In this document: in pieces, positions 27,125 to 35,963 of the stretch
How positions within the stretch are numbered: the first letter of the stretch is position 1
Layout: each line of letters opens with the position of its first letter
NCBI RefSeq assembly: GCF_021391495.1
Contig: NZ_CP090063.1
Location: 2,604,001 to 2,668,000 of the forward strand
Length of the DNA: 64,000 nucleotides
DNA from: Amycolatopsis acidiphila
Lineage (GTDB): Bacteria > Actinomycetota > Actinomycetes > Mycobacteriales > Pseudonocardiaceae
Direction of reading: 5' to 3'
Made by a program: the position numbers and the translations under genes
Notes under the pieces: generated by a model
The model's database searches: none
Seen by the model: only the letters and a program-made list of their open reading frames with translations
Told to the model about the DNA's origin: nothing

Positions 27125-28177
27125 ATGCGCTGGACGTTGACCGAAGACCAGGAGCTGTTCCGGGACTCCTTCCGGGGGTGGCTCGACCGGTTCGCCGCCG
27201 AGGCGGTGCGCGGCCGGTTCGCCGCCGGTGCCGCCGCCGCGTTCGAGCGGCGGTTCGTCGAGGAGGGCTGGTTCTCGGTCGGCTCCCCGGAACCGCTCGG
27301 CGGGCAGGGCGGCGGCCTGCTCGAGCTCGCACTGGCGGCCGAGCAGCTCGGCCGCTCGGCCGCGCCGTCCTCGGCGTGGCTGGCGTCCGTGCTTGCCGTT
27401 CCCGTGTTGCCGCCCGAGGTCGCGCGGGCCTGCCTGAGCGGGGGCGAGTTCGCCGTGCTCGCGGTGAACGCGGACAAGCCGGTCGGTTCCCCCGGCTCGG
27501 TGGTCGCCGACGGCGCCGTGCTGACCGGGACGGTGTCGCTGGTCCTCGCCGCCGACCGGGCGGCGAAGTTCGTGGTGCCCGCGAGCGGCCGGCTGTACCT
27601 CGTCGACGCCGCGGACGCGCGGCTGACCCGGCGCGCTCTGCTCGACCGCAGTCGCTCGGTGGCCGACGTCGTGTTCGAGGGGGTACGGGGCACGGCGCTG
27701 CCGGTGGACGCGGTGGCCGAACTGGACCGGCTCGCCTTGCGGGCGGCCGTCCTCGTCGCGGCGGACAGCCTCGGCGCGAGCGAGCGGATGCTCGAACTGG
27801 CCGTGGAGTACAGCAAGCAGCGCCACCAGTTCGGCGTGCCCATCGGCTCGTTCCAGGCGGTCAAGCACGCCGCCGCCACGATGCTGGTCGCGGTCGAGTC
27901 CGCACGGTCGCTCGTCTACTACGCGGCCGCGTCCGTCGAGCAGGAGCACGAGGACTTCCCGCTGCACGCGGCGGCGGCGAAGGCCCAGGTGTGCGGGTCG
28001 GCCGCCGGGACCGCGGACAGCGCGCTGACCCTGCACGGCGCGATCGGCTACACGTGGGAGCACGACCTGCAGCTGTTCTACAAGCGCGCCAAGCTCGACA
28101 GCCGCCTGTTCGGGTCGGCGGCGGAGTGGAACGAGCGTCTCGCGGCGGCACTGCCGCTGGTGCCCGCGGTTCTATAG
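27125..28177 (+). CDS. Short acyl-CoA dehydrogenase (probable subunit of a heteromeric enzyme)
   Basis: At 350 residues this is shorter than typical 380-400-residue dehydrogenases, and the middle domain lacks the usual (S/T)EPxxGSD flavin motif. The C-terminal helical domain is well kept: SKQRHQFGVPIGSFQAVKHA, then LHGAIGYTWEHDLQLFYKRA with the catalytic-type Glu. In actinobacterial steroid catabolism such short proteins pair with a second FadE to form an alpha2beta2 enzyme. ATG at 27125 follows AAAGG. The next gene, 58 bases downstream, encodes a complete acyl-CoA dehydrogenase and is a possible partner. Confidence 0.82.
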   Translation: MRWTLTEDQELFRDSFRGWLDRFAAEAVRGRFAAGAAAAFERRFVEEGWFSVGSPEPLGGQGGGLLELALAAEQLGRSAAPSSAWLASVLAVPVLPPEVARACLSGGEFAVLAVNADKPVGSPGSVVADGAVLTGTVSLVLAADRAAKFVVPASGRLYLVDAADARLTRRALLDRSRSVADVVFEGVRGTALPVDAVAELDRLALRAAVLVAADSLGASERMLELAVEYSKQRHQFGVPIGSFQAVKHAAATMLVAVESARSLVYYAAASVEQEHEDFPLHAAAAKAQVCGSAAGTADSALTLHGAIGYTWEHDLQLFYKRAKLDSRLFGSAAEWNERLAAALPLVPAVL

Positions 28178-28179
28178 TT

Positions 28180-28209
28180 TTGGTCCGTCCTTTGTTATAG
28201 TTGGGCCAA
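28180..28209. promoter_or_regulatory. FadR-like operator, site E
   Basis: TTGGTCCGTC (28180-28189), ten AT-rich bases (including ttgttata) and GTTGGGCCAA (28200-28209) form an inverted repeat with 7-8 matched positions. It immediately follows one gene and precedes the first gene of the long catabolic operon by 27 bases. Confidence 0.5.
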
Positions 28210-28235
28210 ATCCAATGTCGGGTGGGAGAGCAGCG

Positions 28236-29402
28236 GTGGACTTTGCACTGACCGAGGACCAGGCGACCATTCGCCAGGCGGTGGCCGAGCTGGCCCGTAA
28301 GTTCGACGACCAGTACTGGCTCGAGAAGGACGCGGCGCACGAGTTCCCCACCGAGTTCTACAACGCCTTCGCCCAGGGTGGTTGGCTCGGCATCACCACG
28401 CCGGAGGAGTACGGCGGGCACGGCTTCGGCATCACCGAGGCGGCGCTGCTGCTGGAGGAGGTGTCGGCCTCCGGTGGCGGGATGAACGCCGCCAGCTCGA
28501 TGCACCTGTCGATCTTCGGCATGCACCCGGTGATCGTGCACGGCTCCGAGGAGCTCAAGCAGCGCACGCTGCCGCGCATCGTCAGCGGGGACCTGCACGT
28601 CTGCTTCGGCGTCACCGAGCCCGGGGCGGGCCTGGACACCACGCGCATCACGACCTTCGCGCGCCGGGAGGGCGACGAGTACGTCGTGAACGGGCGCAAG
28701 GTGTGGATCTCCAAGGCCGTGGAGTCGGAGAAGATCCTGCTGCTGACCCGGACCACCAAGTTCGAGGACGCCAAGAAGAAGACCGACGGCCTCACGCTGT
28801 TCCTCACCGACCTCGACCGGTCGAAAGTGGACATCCGGCCGATCCGCAAGATGGGCCGCAACGCCGTCACCTCGAACGAGCTGTTCATCGACGACCTGCG
28901 GATCCCGGTCGAGGACCGGGTCGGCGAGGAGGGGCAGGGTTTCAAGTACATCCTCGACGGCCTCAACCCCGAGCGGATGCTGGTCGCCGCCGAGGCGCTC
29001 GGCCTCGGCAGGGCGGCGCTGCGGGCGGCGGTCCGCTACGGCAACGAGCGAGAGGTGTTCGGCCGTCCCATCGGGATGAACCAGGGCCTGCAGTTCCCGC
29101 TCGCGGACTCCCTCGCCCGCCTCGACGCCGCGGAACTGGCCCTGCGCAAGGCGACCTGGCTCTACGACAACGGCAAGCCGTGCGGCCGCGAGGCCAACAC
29201 GGCGAAGTACCTGTGCGCCGACGCCGGCTTCCAGGCCGCGGACCGCGCACTGCAGACCCACGGCGGCATGGGGTATTCGGAGGAGTACCACGTCTCGCGC
29301 TACTTCCGCGAGGCCCGCCTGCTCAAGATCGCACCGCTGAGCCAGGAGATGGTCCTGAACTACCTCGGCTCACACGTGCTCGGACTGCCGAGGAGCTACT
29401 GA
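28236..29402 (+). CDS. Acyl-CoA dehydrogenase
   Basis: The 388-residue enzyme has CFGVTEPGAGLDTTRITTFA near 128-147, with Leu where most family members have Ser of GSD. It also has YVVNGRKVWISKAVESEK and the catalytic Glu segment THGGMGYSEEYHVSRYFREA near 341-360. GTG at 28236 is preferred over ATG 28215 because GGGAG stands at usable spacing and VDFALTEDQ is the typical family N-terminus. It opens an eight-gene operon with stop-start overlaps. Candidate substrates are a cyclohexane-type or branched acyl-CoA, inferred from BadH/BadI-like genes downstream. Confidence 0.9.
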   Translation: MDFALTEDQATIRQAVAELARKFDDQYWLEKDAAHEFPTEFYNAFAQGGWLGITTPEEYGGHGFGITEAALLLEEVSASGGGMNAASSMHLSIFGMHPVIVHGSEELKQRTLPRIVSGDLHVCFGVTEPGAGLDTTRITTFARREGDEYVVNGRKVWISKAVESEKILLLTRTTKFEDAKKKTDGLTLFLTDLDRSKVDIRPIRKMGRNAVTSNELFIDDLRIPVEDRVGEEGQGFKYILDGLNPERMLVAAEALGLGRAALRAAVRYGNEREVFGRPIGMNQGLQFPLADSLARLDAAELALRKATWLYDNGKPCGREANTAKYLCADAGFQAADRALQTHGGMGYSEEYHVSRYFREARLLKIAPLSQEMVLNYLGSHVLGLPRSY

Positions 29403-30142
29403 TGTTCCGTCTGGACAACCGATCCGCGCTCGTGACCGGCGCCGGCGGCGGCATCGGCGCCGCCGTCGCCCGCGCGTTCGCCGACGCCGGGGCGCGCGTG
29501 CTCGTCACCGACATCGACGAGCAGGCCGCGAAGGCGACCGCGGAGAGCATCGGCGACGCGGCCGAGTACCGGGCGCTCGACGTCCGCGACGCGGCCACCG
29601 CGGCGGAGGCGGCCGCGCAGGCGGCGGCGCTCGGGGACGGGAAGCTGCACATCCTGGTCAACAACGCCGGGGCGATCGCGCCCGCGATGTTCCCGAAGCT
29701 GACCGAGGAGGCGTTCCGGCGCATCGTCGACATCCACCTGGTCGGCAGCTTCGTGTGCAGCAAGGCGGTGCTGCCCTACCTGCCGGATGACGGCAGCGGG
29801 CGGATCATCAACGTCACCTCCGCCGCCGGGCTGGAGGGCACGATCGGCCAGGCGAACTACGGCGCCGCGAAGGCCGGGATCATCGGCCTGACCAAGTCGC
29901 TGGCCAAGGAGCTGGCCCGGCGGCAGGTCACGGTCAACGCGCTCGCGCCGCTCGCGGCCACGGCGATGACGGAGAACATCCGCGGCAACGAGAAGCTGGC
30001 CGCGAAGACGCTCGCGCGCATCCCGCTCGGCCGCTGGGCGGCTCCGGACGAGATCGCGGGCAGCTTCGTGTTCCTGGCCTCGCCCGCGGCGGGCTACATC
30101 ACCGGCCAGGTGCTGCCGGTCGACGGCGGGACGGTGATGTGA
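29402..30142 (+). CDS. SDR family 3-hydroxyacyl-CoA/3-oxoacyl dehydrogenase (FabG-like)
   Basis: The 246-residue classical SDR has cofactor motif TGAGGGIG at 14-21, NNAG near 88-91, the active-site Ser in NVTSAAG and YGAAK near 158-162. VTDIDEQ after the second strand suggests NAD(H). The start overlaps the preceding stop (TGATG), and the thiolase gene follows with another TGATG overlap. The position between dehydrogenase and thiolase genes indicates oxidation of a beta-hydroxyacyl-CoA to the beta-keto form before thiolysis. Confidence 0.88.
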   Translation: MFRLDNRSALVTGAGGGIGAAVARAFADAGARVLVTDIDEQAAKATAESIGDAAEYRALDVRDAATAAEAAAQAAALGDGKLHILVNNAGAIAPAMFPKLTEEAFRRIVDIHLVGSFVCSKAVLPYLPDDGSGRIINVTSAAGLEGTIGQANYGAAKAGIIGLTKSLAKELARRQVTVNALAPLAATAMTENIRGNEKLAAKTLARIPLGRWAAPDEIAGSFVFLASPAAGYITGQVLPVDGGTVM

Positions 30143-31332
30143 TGAGCAAGCACACGAAGAGCCCCATGCTCGCGGCCGGGCGCGAGGTCCTGCTCGCCGA
30201 GGCCGTGCGCACGCCGATCGGCAAGTCCCACCCCGAGCGCGGCTGGTACCGCGACACGCATCCGAACGCGATGCTGGCCGCCTGCTACACCGAGCTCGTC
30301 TCGCGGGCCGGCATCGAGCCCGGCGCGGTCGAGGACCTGGTGATCGGCTGCACCGCGCCGTTCGGTGAGCAGTCCCGCAACATCGGCCGCAACGCGTGGC
30401 TGCAGGCCGGGTACCCGCCCGAGGTGCCCGCGGTGACGCTGGACCGGCGCTGCGGCTCGGCGCAGACGGCGATCGCGATGGGCGCCGGGCTGATCGGGTC
30501 CGGCACGCACGACCTCGTCATCGCGGGCGGTGTCGAGCACATGGGACACGTCCCGATCGACTCGCCGGTGAAGATCTCCGAGCTGTACGGCGATCCGTGG
30601 CCCGAAGAGCTGCGCGAGCTGTATTCCTTTGTGCACCAGGGCGAAAGTGCCGAGCTGATCGCCGACCGCTGGGACATCGGGCGCACCGAGATGGACGAGT
30701 TCGCGGTCCGCTCGCACCGGCTGGCGTCCGAAGCGCTGGAGGCGGGCCGGTTCGACGCCGAAACCGTGCCCTTCGGTGAGCTGCGCGGCGACCAGAGCAT
30801 CCGGCCCGGTACCGACCTGGAGAAGCTGGCGAGCCTCAAACCCGCCTTCCGCAAGGAAAACGGGCGGATCACGGCGGGCAGCTCGTCGCCGATCTCGGAC
30901 GGCGCGGCCGCCGTGGTGCTGGCCTCCCGTGCCGCGGCCGCCGAACACGGACTGCGCCCGCGGGCGCGCATCCTCGACCAGACCACGGTCGGCGTGGATC
31001 CGGTCATCATGCTCACCGGCCCGATCCCGGCGACCCGGAAACTGCTGCAGCGCAACGGGCTGACCATCGACGACATCGATCTGGTCGAGATCAACGAGGC
31101 GTTCAGCTCCGTGGTCCTGGCCTGGGAGCGCGAGCTGAAGCCGGACATGGAACGGGTCAACGTCAACGGCGGCGCGATCGCACTCGGGCATCCGGTCGGC
31201 GCGACCGGTGCCCGGCTGATGGCCACGATCCTGGCCGAGCTGGAGCGCCGTGACGCGGAGCTGGGCCTGGTCACGATGTGCTGCGGCGGCGGCCTCGGCA
31301 CGGCGACCCTGATCCAGCGGCTCGACGGATGA
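30142..31332 (+). CDS. Thiolase (acetyl-CoA C-acyltransferase)
   Basis: The 396-residue thiolase has nucleophile Cys in LDRRCGSAQTAI near 94-105, the second active-site motif NVNGGAIALGHPVGATGARL near 344-363 (His) and the C-terminal TMCCGGGLGTA with the general-base Cys. It would cleave beta-ketoacyl-CoA with CoA to give acetyl-CoA, the last step of a beta-oxidation round. ATG at 30142 overlaps the previous stop; an in-frame GTG lies three bases earlier. The N-terminal 15 residues are unusually long but carry no targeting signal. Confidence 0.92.
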   Translation: MSKHTKSPMLAAGREVLLAEAVRTPIGKSHPERGWYRDTHPNAMLAACYTELVSRAGIEPGAVEDLVIGCTAPFGEQSRNIGRNAWLQAGYPPEVPAVTLDRRCGSAQTAIAMGAGLIGSGTHDLVIAGGVEHMGHVPIDSPVKISELYGDPWPEELRELYSFVHQGESAELIADRWDIGRTEMDEFAVRSHRLASEALEAGRFDAETVPFGELRGDQSIRPGTDLEKLASLKPAFRKENGRITAGSSSPISDGAAAVVLASRAAAAEHGLRPRARILDQTTVGVDPVIMLTGPIPATRKLLQRNGLTIDDIDLVEINEAFSSVVLAWERELKPDMERVNVNGGAIALGHPVGATGARLMATILAELERRDAELGLVTMCCGGGLGTATLIQRLDG

Positions 31333-32552
31333 TCGACCTCAAGCGCCACATCCCGGAGGGCGCCGGAATCTGGTGGGGCCAGGCCAGTGCCGAGCCCACC
31401 CCGCTCGTGCACGCCCTGCTCGACCAGCTCGGCGAACTCGGCCGCCACCGCGCGTTCTGCGGGCTGACCTGGGACCAGCGGCTCACCCGGGAGCTGCCCG
31501 AGCAGCTGTCGCTGGTGTCCTACGGCGCGCTCGGCGAGCTGCGCCGCGTCAGCCGCGCCGGACGGCTCACCGTGCTGCCGTGCCACTACTCGGCGCTGCC
31601 CGCGATGTTCGCCGAGGGCGCGCTGCCGTCCGACGTCGGGTTCGTCCAGGTCTCCCCGCCGGACGCGGACGGGCTGTGCTCCCTCGGCGTCGGCGCCGAC
31701 TACGCCGCCGACGCCGTCGAGCACACGCCGGTGCTGCTGGCCGAGATCAACCAGCGGATGCCCGCCACCACGGGCACGCCGCGCATCCCGGTCGGCCGCT
31801 TCGCCGCCGTGGTCGAGACCGACCGGCCGCTGGCCGAGGCACCGGCCAAGGAGCCGGACGACGCGGAACTGGCGATCGCCCGGCACGTCGCCGGGCTGAT
31901 CTCGGACGGCGACACGCTGCAGATGGGCGTCGGGTCGCTGCCCTCCGCGGTGCTGGACTGCCTGGCCGGGCACTCCGACCTGGGCTTCCACTCCGGCATG
32001 ATCTCCGACGGCGTGCTGCGGCTGGTGGAGAAGGGCGTGCTGACCGGCGCCCGCAAGGAGATCGACCGCGGCGTCATCGTCACCGGCGCCGCGCTGGGCA
32101 CCGCCGAGCTGTACGACCGGCTGCCGGACCTGCCGGTGCACTTCCGGCCGGCGAGCTACACGCACGCGCCGGCCACCCTGTCCCGGCTGCGGTCGCTGGT
32201 GTCGGTCAACTCCGCCATCGAGGTCGACCTCACCGGCCAGGTCGGCGCCGAGGTCCGCCGCGGCGCCTACATCGGGGCCGTCGGCGGCCAGGCCGACTTC
32301 ACCCGCGCCGCGTCGCTCACCGGCACCCGGTCGGTCATCACCGTGCGGGCCCGCTCGGGCACGCACTCCACCATCGTGACGGCGCTGCACGGCGGCGCCG
32401 TCACCACGTCCCGGTCCGATGTGGACTGTGTGGTGACCGAGTACGGCGTGGCGCACCTGCGTGGGTGCGACCTGGCCGAGCGGGCGCGACGGCTGGTCGC
32501 GATCGCCGCACCCGAGCACCGCGAAGCCCTGTCGAGAGGAGCCCACCCATGA
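31329..32552 (+). CDS. Acetyl-CoA hydrolase/CoA-transferase family protein (4-hydroxybutyrate CoA-transferase-like)
   Basis: The 407-residue protein belongs to the Cat1/4-hydroxybutyrate CoA-transferase family. The substrate-gate motif LQMGVGSLPSAVLD (near 196-209) matches the conserved Q.GIG..P, SVNSAIEVDLTGQV (near 294-307) carries the catalytic Glu that forms the glutamyl-CoA thioester, and VTEYGVAHLRG lies near the end. It moves CoA between carboxylates, saving ATP. It overlaps the neighbouring genes on both sides (ATGA), so it is fully embedded in the operon. Confidence 0.88.
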   Translation: MIDLKRHIPEGAGIWWGQASAEPTPLVHALLDQLGELGRHRAFCGLTWDQRLTRELPEQLSLVSYGALGELRRVSRAGRLTVLPCHYSALPAMFAEGALPSDVGFVQVSPPDADGLCSLGVGADYAADAVEHTPVLLAEINQRMPATTGTPRIPVGRFAAVVETDRPLAEAPAKEPDDAELAIARHVAGLISDGDTLQMGVGSLPSAVLDCLAGHSDLGFHSGMISDGVLRLVEKGVLTGARKEIDRGVIVTGAALGTAELYDRLPDLPVHFRPASYTHAPATLSRLRSLVSVNSAIEVDLTGQVGAEVRRGAYIGAVGGQADFTRAASLTGTRSVITVRARSGTHSTIVTALHGGAVTTSRSDVDCVVTEYGVAHLRGCDLAERARRLVAIAAPEHREALSRGAHP

Positions 32553-33466
32553 CCACCCGGCGACCGAGCAGCGTGCACATCCGCGAGGTCGGCCCGCGCG
32601 ACGGTTTCCAGAACGAGCCCGAGCACATCCCCACCGAGCAGAAGGTGCGGCTGATCAACGCGCTGGCGAGCACCGGGCTCAAGCGGATCGAGGTCGCGAG
32701 CTTCGTGCGTCCCGACGTCATCCCGCAGCTGTCCGACGGGGTCGAGGTGCTCAACCGGATCGACGTGCCCGGCGACGTGCGGCTGATGGTGCTGATCCCG
32801 AACAGCAGGGGCCTGGACAACGCGCTGAAGGTGCGGGAGAAGTTCCACGAGGCCGCGATCTTCGTGTCCGCCTCGGAGACCCACAACAAGAAGAACGTCA
32901 ACCGCACGGTCGGCGAGACCATGGCGGACAACGAGAAGATGGCCGCGCGCATCAAGGGCGAGGGCCTGGACTGCGCGGCGGTGATCGCGACCTCGTTCGG
33001 CTGCCCGTACGAGGGCAGGGTCGCCCTGGAGCGGGTGCTCGGCCTCGCCGAGCGGTTCGCCGAGGCGGGTGCGACGGAGATCGGTTTCGGCGACACCACA
33101 GGCATGGCGAACCCCGCGTACGTGACGGAGTTCTTCACCGCCGCGCTGGACCGGCTGCCCGGCGTCGAGGTCACCGCGCACTTCCACAACACCCGCGGGC
33201 AGGGCCTCGCCAACGCCTTCGCCGCCCTGGAGGTGGGCTGCGCGAGCTTCGAGTCCAGCTTCGGCGAGCTGGGCGGCTGCCCGGTCCCGCCCGGATCGAC
33301 CGGCAACATCGCGACCGAGGACCTGGTCAGCATGTTCCACGAGATGGGCGTGGAAACCGGTCTGTCGCTGCCCGGGCTCATCGACGCGGCACGCGCCGCG
33401 CAGGACGTCCTGGGCCGCAAGCTCACCAGCCATTCGATAGTGGCCGGACCCGTCAACTGGAACTGA
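32549..33466 (+). CDS. HMG-CoA lyase-like enzyme (HMGL family)
   Basis: The 305-residue TIM-barrel lyase has REVGPRDGFQNE near 11-22 (Arg and metal-ligand Asp), HFHNTRGQGLANAFAALE (metal-binding His pair) and the flexible-loop motif GGCPVPPGSTGNIATEDL near 261-278 with the active-site Cys. These are the hallmarks of 3-hydroxy-3-methylglutaryl-CoA lyase, which yields acetoacetate and acetyl-CoA; related enzymes cleave other 3-hydroxy-3-methyl acyl-CoAs. GAGAGGAG precedes the ATG. Its presence beside CoA-transferase and thiolase genes suggests that methyl-branched intermediates occur in the pathway. Confidence 0.88.
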   Translation: MTTRRPSSVHIREVGPRDGFQNEPEHIPTEQKVRLINALASTGLKRIEVASFVRPDVIPQLSDGVEVLNRIDVPGDVRLMVLIPNSRGLDNALKVREKFHEAAIFVSASETHNKKNVNRTVGETMADNEKMAARIKGEGLDCAAVIATSFGCPYEGRVALERVLGLAERFAEAGATEIGFGDTTGMANPAYVTEFFTAALDRLPGVEVTAHFHNTRGQGLANAFAALEVGCASFESSFGELGGCPVPPGSTGNIATEDLVSMFHEMGVETGLSLPGLIDAARAAQDVLGRKLTSHSIVAGPVNWN

Positions 33467-33476
33467 GAGGAAGCAC

Positions 33477-34235
33477 ATGAGCAACCGCGTCGCGCTCGTC
33501 ACCGGCGGTGCGCAGGGCATCGGGCAGGGCATCGCGCAGACCCTGGGCGAGCAGCAGTACCGGGTCGCGATCGCCGACCTGAACCTCGAGGCCGCCCAGG
33601 CCACCGCGAAGTCGATCACCGAGGCGGGCGGCACCGCGCTGGCGGTGCAGGCCGACATCACCGACACCGCGTCGGTGCAGGCCGCGGTCAAGACCGTGAC
33701 CGAGGAGCTCGGACCGGTGGAGATCGTGGTGAACAACGCGGGCTGGGACGACTTCATGAAGTTCGTCGACACCGACGAGGACTTCTGGAACCGCATCCTG
33801 GACATCAACTTCAAGGGCGCGCTGCGGGTCGTCCAGGCCGTCGTGCCGGGCATGATCGAGCGCGGGTTCGGCCGGGTGATCAACATCGGCTCGGACGCCG
33901 GCCGCGTCGGGTCCTCGCTGGAGGCGGTGTACTCGGGCGCGAAGGGCGGCATCATCGCGTTCACCAAGACGCTGGCCCGCGAGGTCGCCACGAAGGGCGT
34001 CACGGCCAACACGGTGTGCCCTGGCCCGACCGATACCCCGGCGCTGCGCAAGTTCGCCGACAACTCCGGGCAGGACGCCGACAAGGTGCTGGCCGGGATG
34101 GTGCGCGGGGTGCCGATGAAGCGGCTGGCCAAGCCGAGCGACGTCGCGGCCGCGGTCGCGTTCTTCGCCTCCGACGCCGCCGAGTACGTCACCGGGCAGA
34201 CCCTGTCGGTCAGCGGCGGATTGACGATGGCGTGA
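33477..34235 (+). CDS. SDR, BadH-like 2-hydroxycyclohexanecarboxyl-CoA dehydrogenase
   Basis: The 252-residue classical SDR has TGGAQGIG at 9-16, [10 protein letters not shown] near 85-94, [12 protein letters not shown] and YSGAK near 154-158. The NNAGWD segment and the overall pattern resemble BadH of Rhodopseudomonas palustris, which oxidises 2-hydroxycyclohexane-1-carboxyl-CoA to the 2-keto compound. The following gene is a MenB/BadI-type crotonase, as expected for the next step. GAGAGGAA precedes the ATG; the stop overlaps the crotonase start (GTGA). The substrate is inferred, not proven. Confidence 0.82.
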   Translation: MSNRVALVTGGAQGIGQGIAQTLGEQQYRVAIADLNLEAAQATAKSITEAGGTALAVQADITDTASVQAAVKTVTEELGPVEIVVNNAGWDDFMKFVDTDEDFWNRILDINFKGALRVVQAVVPGMIERGFGRVINIGSDAGRVGSSLEAVYSGAKGGIIAFTKTLAREVATKGVTANTVCPGPTDTPALRKFADNSGQDADKVLAGMVRGVPMKRLAKPSDVAAAVAFFASDAAEYVTGQTLSVSGGLTMA

Positions 34236-35056
34236 GCGTCGGCTGGAAGCAGGTCGGCGACTACGCCGACATCCGCCTCGAGCACAGCGGGGACGGGATC
34301 GCCAAGATCACCATCTGCCGCCCCGAGGTGCGCAACGCCTTCCGGCCGCAGACGCTGGTGGAGATCTCCGACGCGCTCGACGTGGCCCGCGAGGACACCT
34401 CGATCGGGGTGATCATCCTTACCGGGCAAGGAGATCTCGCCTTCTGCTCCGGCGGTGACCAGCGGGTGCGCGGCGACACCGGGTACCTGTCCGAGCCCGG
34501 CAGGCCCGGCCGGTTCCACGTCACCGATCTCCACGTGCAGATCCGGCGGCTGCCCAAGCCCGTGGTCGCGATGGTCGCGGGCTACGCGGTCGGCGGGGGA
34601 CAGGTGCTGCAGCTGGTGTGCGACCTGGCGATCGCCGCCGACAACGCCAGGTTCGGGCAGACCGGGCCGCGGGTCGGCTCCTTCGACGGCGGGTTCGGCG
34701 CCGGCCTGCTCGCGAACCTGGTCGGCACCCGCAAGGCCAAGGAGATCTGGTTCCTGTGCCGCCAGTACGACGCGCGGCAGGCGCTGGAGCTGGGGCTGGT
34801 CAACACCGTCGTGCCGCTGGCCGGGCTGGAGGCCGAGACCGTGCGGTGGTGCCGGGAGATGCTGGCGCTGTCGCCGTTCGCACTGCGCATGCTCAAGGCG
34901 AGCTTCCACGCGGCCGAGGACGGGCTGGCCGGCATCCAGCAGCTCGCGCACGACGCCAACCTGCTGTTCTACGCCTCCGAAGAGGCCAAGGAAGGCCGCG
35001 AGGCCTACAAGGACAAGCGCACGCCGGACTTCGGCCGGTTCCCGCGCCGGCCCTGA
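34232..35056 (+). CDS. MenB/BadI-type crotonase (ring-forming or ring-cleaving)
   Basis: The 274-residue crotonase has [15 protein letters not shown] near 72-86 and [19 protein letters not shown] near 143-161, both signatures of the MenB/BadI branch. It also has [20 protein letters not shown] and a C-terminal [13 protein letters not shown]. MenB closes the naphthoate ring by a reverse Claisen-type reaction; BadI opens 2-ketocyclohexanecarboxyl-CoA to pimelyl-CoA by the opposite type. With a BadH-like gene directly upstream (GTGA overlap) and no menaquinone genes nearby, ring opening is the more likely role. A second BadI-like gene lies at 42686. Confidence 0.82.
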   Translation: MSVGWKQVGDYADIRLEHSGDGIAKITICRPEVRNAFRPQTLVEISDALDVAREDTSIGVIILTGQGDLAFCSGGDQRVRGDTGYLSEPGRPGRFHVTDLHVQIRRLPKPVVAMVAGYAVGGGQVLQLVCDLAIAADNARFGQTGPRVGSFDGGFGAGLLANLVGTRKAKEIWFLCRQYDARQALELGLVNTVVPLAGLEAETVRWCREMLALSPFALRMLKASFHAAEDGLAGIQQLAHDANLLFYASEEAKEGREAYKDKRTPDFGRFPRRP

Positions 35057-35072
35057 GTACGAAAGGTTCATC

Positions 35073-35840
35073 ATGAGCGACACCGTGGTCGTCCGCCGCT
35101 CCGCCGGGGCCGGTATCGAGGTCTGCACACTGAAGCGCCCGCCCGCCAACGCATTGGGGCTGCCCATCATCGAGGGGCTGCACGCCGCGCTCGACGAGGC
35201 AGCCGGCGCGAAGGTCGTGGTCGTGTCGTCGGAGGTCCCGGGCTTCTTCGCGGCGGGCGCCGACATCAAGCACATGTCCTCGATCGACGCGAAGTCGTTC
35301 ACCGAGTACGGCGACCGGCTGCGCGGTGTGCTCGACCGGCTGGCCGCGCCGGACCGGATCACCATCGCCGCGGTGGACGGCCTCGCCCTGGGCGGCGGGC
35401 TGGAGCTGGCCATGGCGTGCACGCTCCGGGTCGGCTCGGCGTCGGCGAGGTTCGGGCTGCCCGAGGTCAAGCTCGGCCTGATCCCGGGCGCGGGCGGGAC
35501 GCAACGGCTGCCCCGGCTCGTCGGGCGCGGCCGGGCGCTGGACATCATGCTCACCGCGCGCCAGGTCCCGGCCGAGGAGGCGCACGCCATCGGGCTGATC
35601 GACCGCCTGGTGCCGGCCGGGACGGCGGAGAAGGCGGCGCTGGAACTGGCGCAGGAGCTGGCCGGGCTGTCGCTGCCGGCGCAGCAGGCGGTGATCCGCA
35701 CCGTCGACGCGGCCTTCGACCTTCCGCTGGAGCAGGGTTTCCGGTACGAGGTCGAGCAGGAGCAGGAGCTGTTCGAGTCCGGCGAGGCCCGTGAAGGGAT
35801 CACCGCGTTCCTCGAGAAGCGGCCGGCGAACTTCGCGTGA
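35073..35840 (+). CDS. Enoyl-CoA hydratase (crotonase family, BadK/EchA-like)
   Basis: The 255-residue enzyme has the canonical hydratase pattern: FFAAGADIKHMSS near 61-73, VDGLALGGGLELAMACTLRV near 97-116, and PEVKLGLIPGAGGTQRLPRL near 126-145. Both catalytic glutamates are present (the E of GGGLELA and the E of LPEVKLG). It should hydrate an enoyl-CoA, in this context the 1-ene-carboxyl-CoA preceding the BadH-like step. GAAAGG precedes the ATG. It is the last gene of the operon starting at 28236. Confidence 0.9.
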   Translation: MSDTVVVRRSAGAGIEVCTLKRPPANALGLPIIEGLHAALDEAAGAKVVVVSSEVPGFFAAGADIKHMSSIDAKSFTEYGDRLRGVLDRLAAPDRITIAAVDGLALGGGLELAMACTLRVGSASARFGLPEVKLGLIPGAGGTQRLPRLVGRGRALDIMLTARQVPAEEAHAIGLIDRLVPAGTAEKAALELAQELAGLSLPAQQAVIRTVDAAFDLPLEQGFRYEVEQEQELFESGEAREGITAFLEKRPANFA

Positions 35841-35963
35841 GCCGTGAGTACCGAGGTGGTTCCGCCGGCCGCCCCGGCGCCGAAGTTCAGCCGGACCCCG
35901 GCGACGCTCGGCACGCGTACAAGGTCGGCAGCGATCGGGTGTGATCGCCGTGGAGGGAGAGGG

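Noticed and set aside
34232..35056. Menaquinone biosynthesis gene menB
   Set aside because: The sequence fits the MenB/BadI branch, but it overlaps a BadH-like gene and no other men genes are present, so a catabolic ring-opening role is preferred, without certainty.
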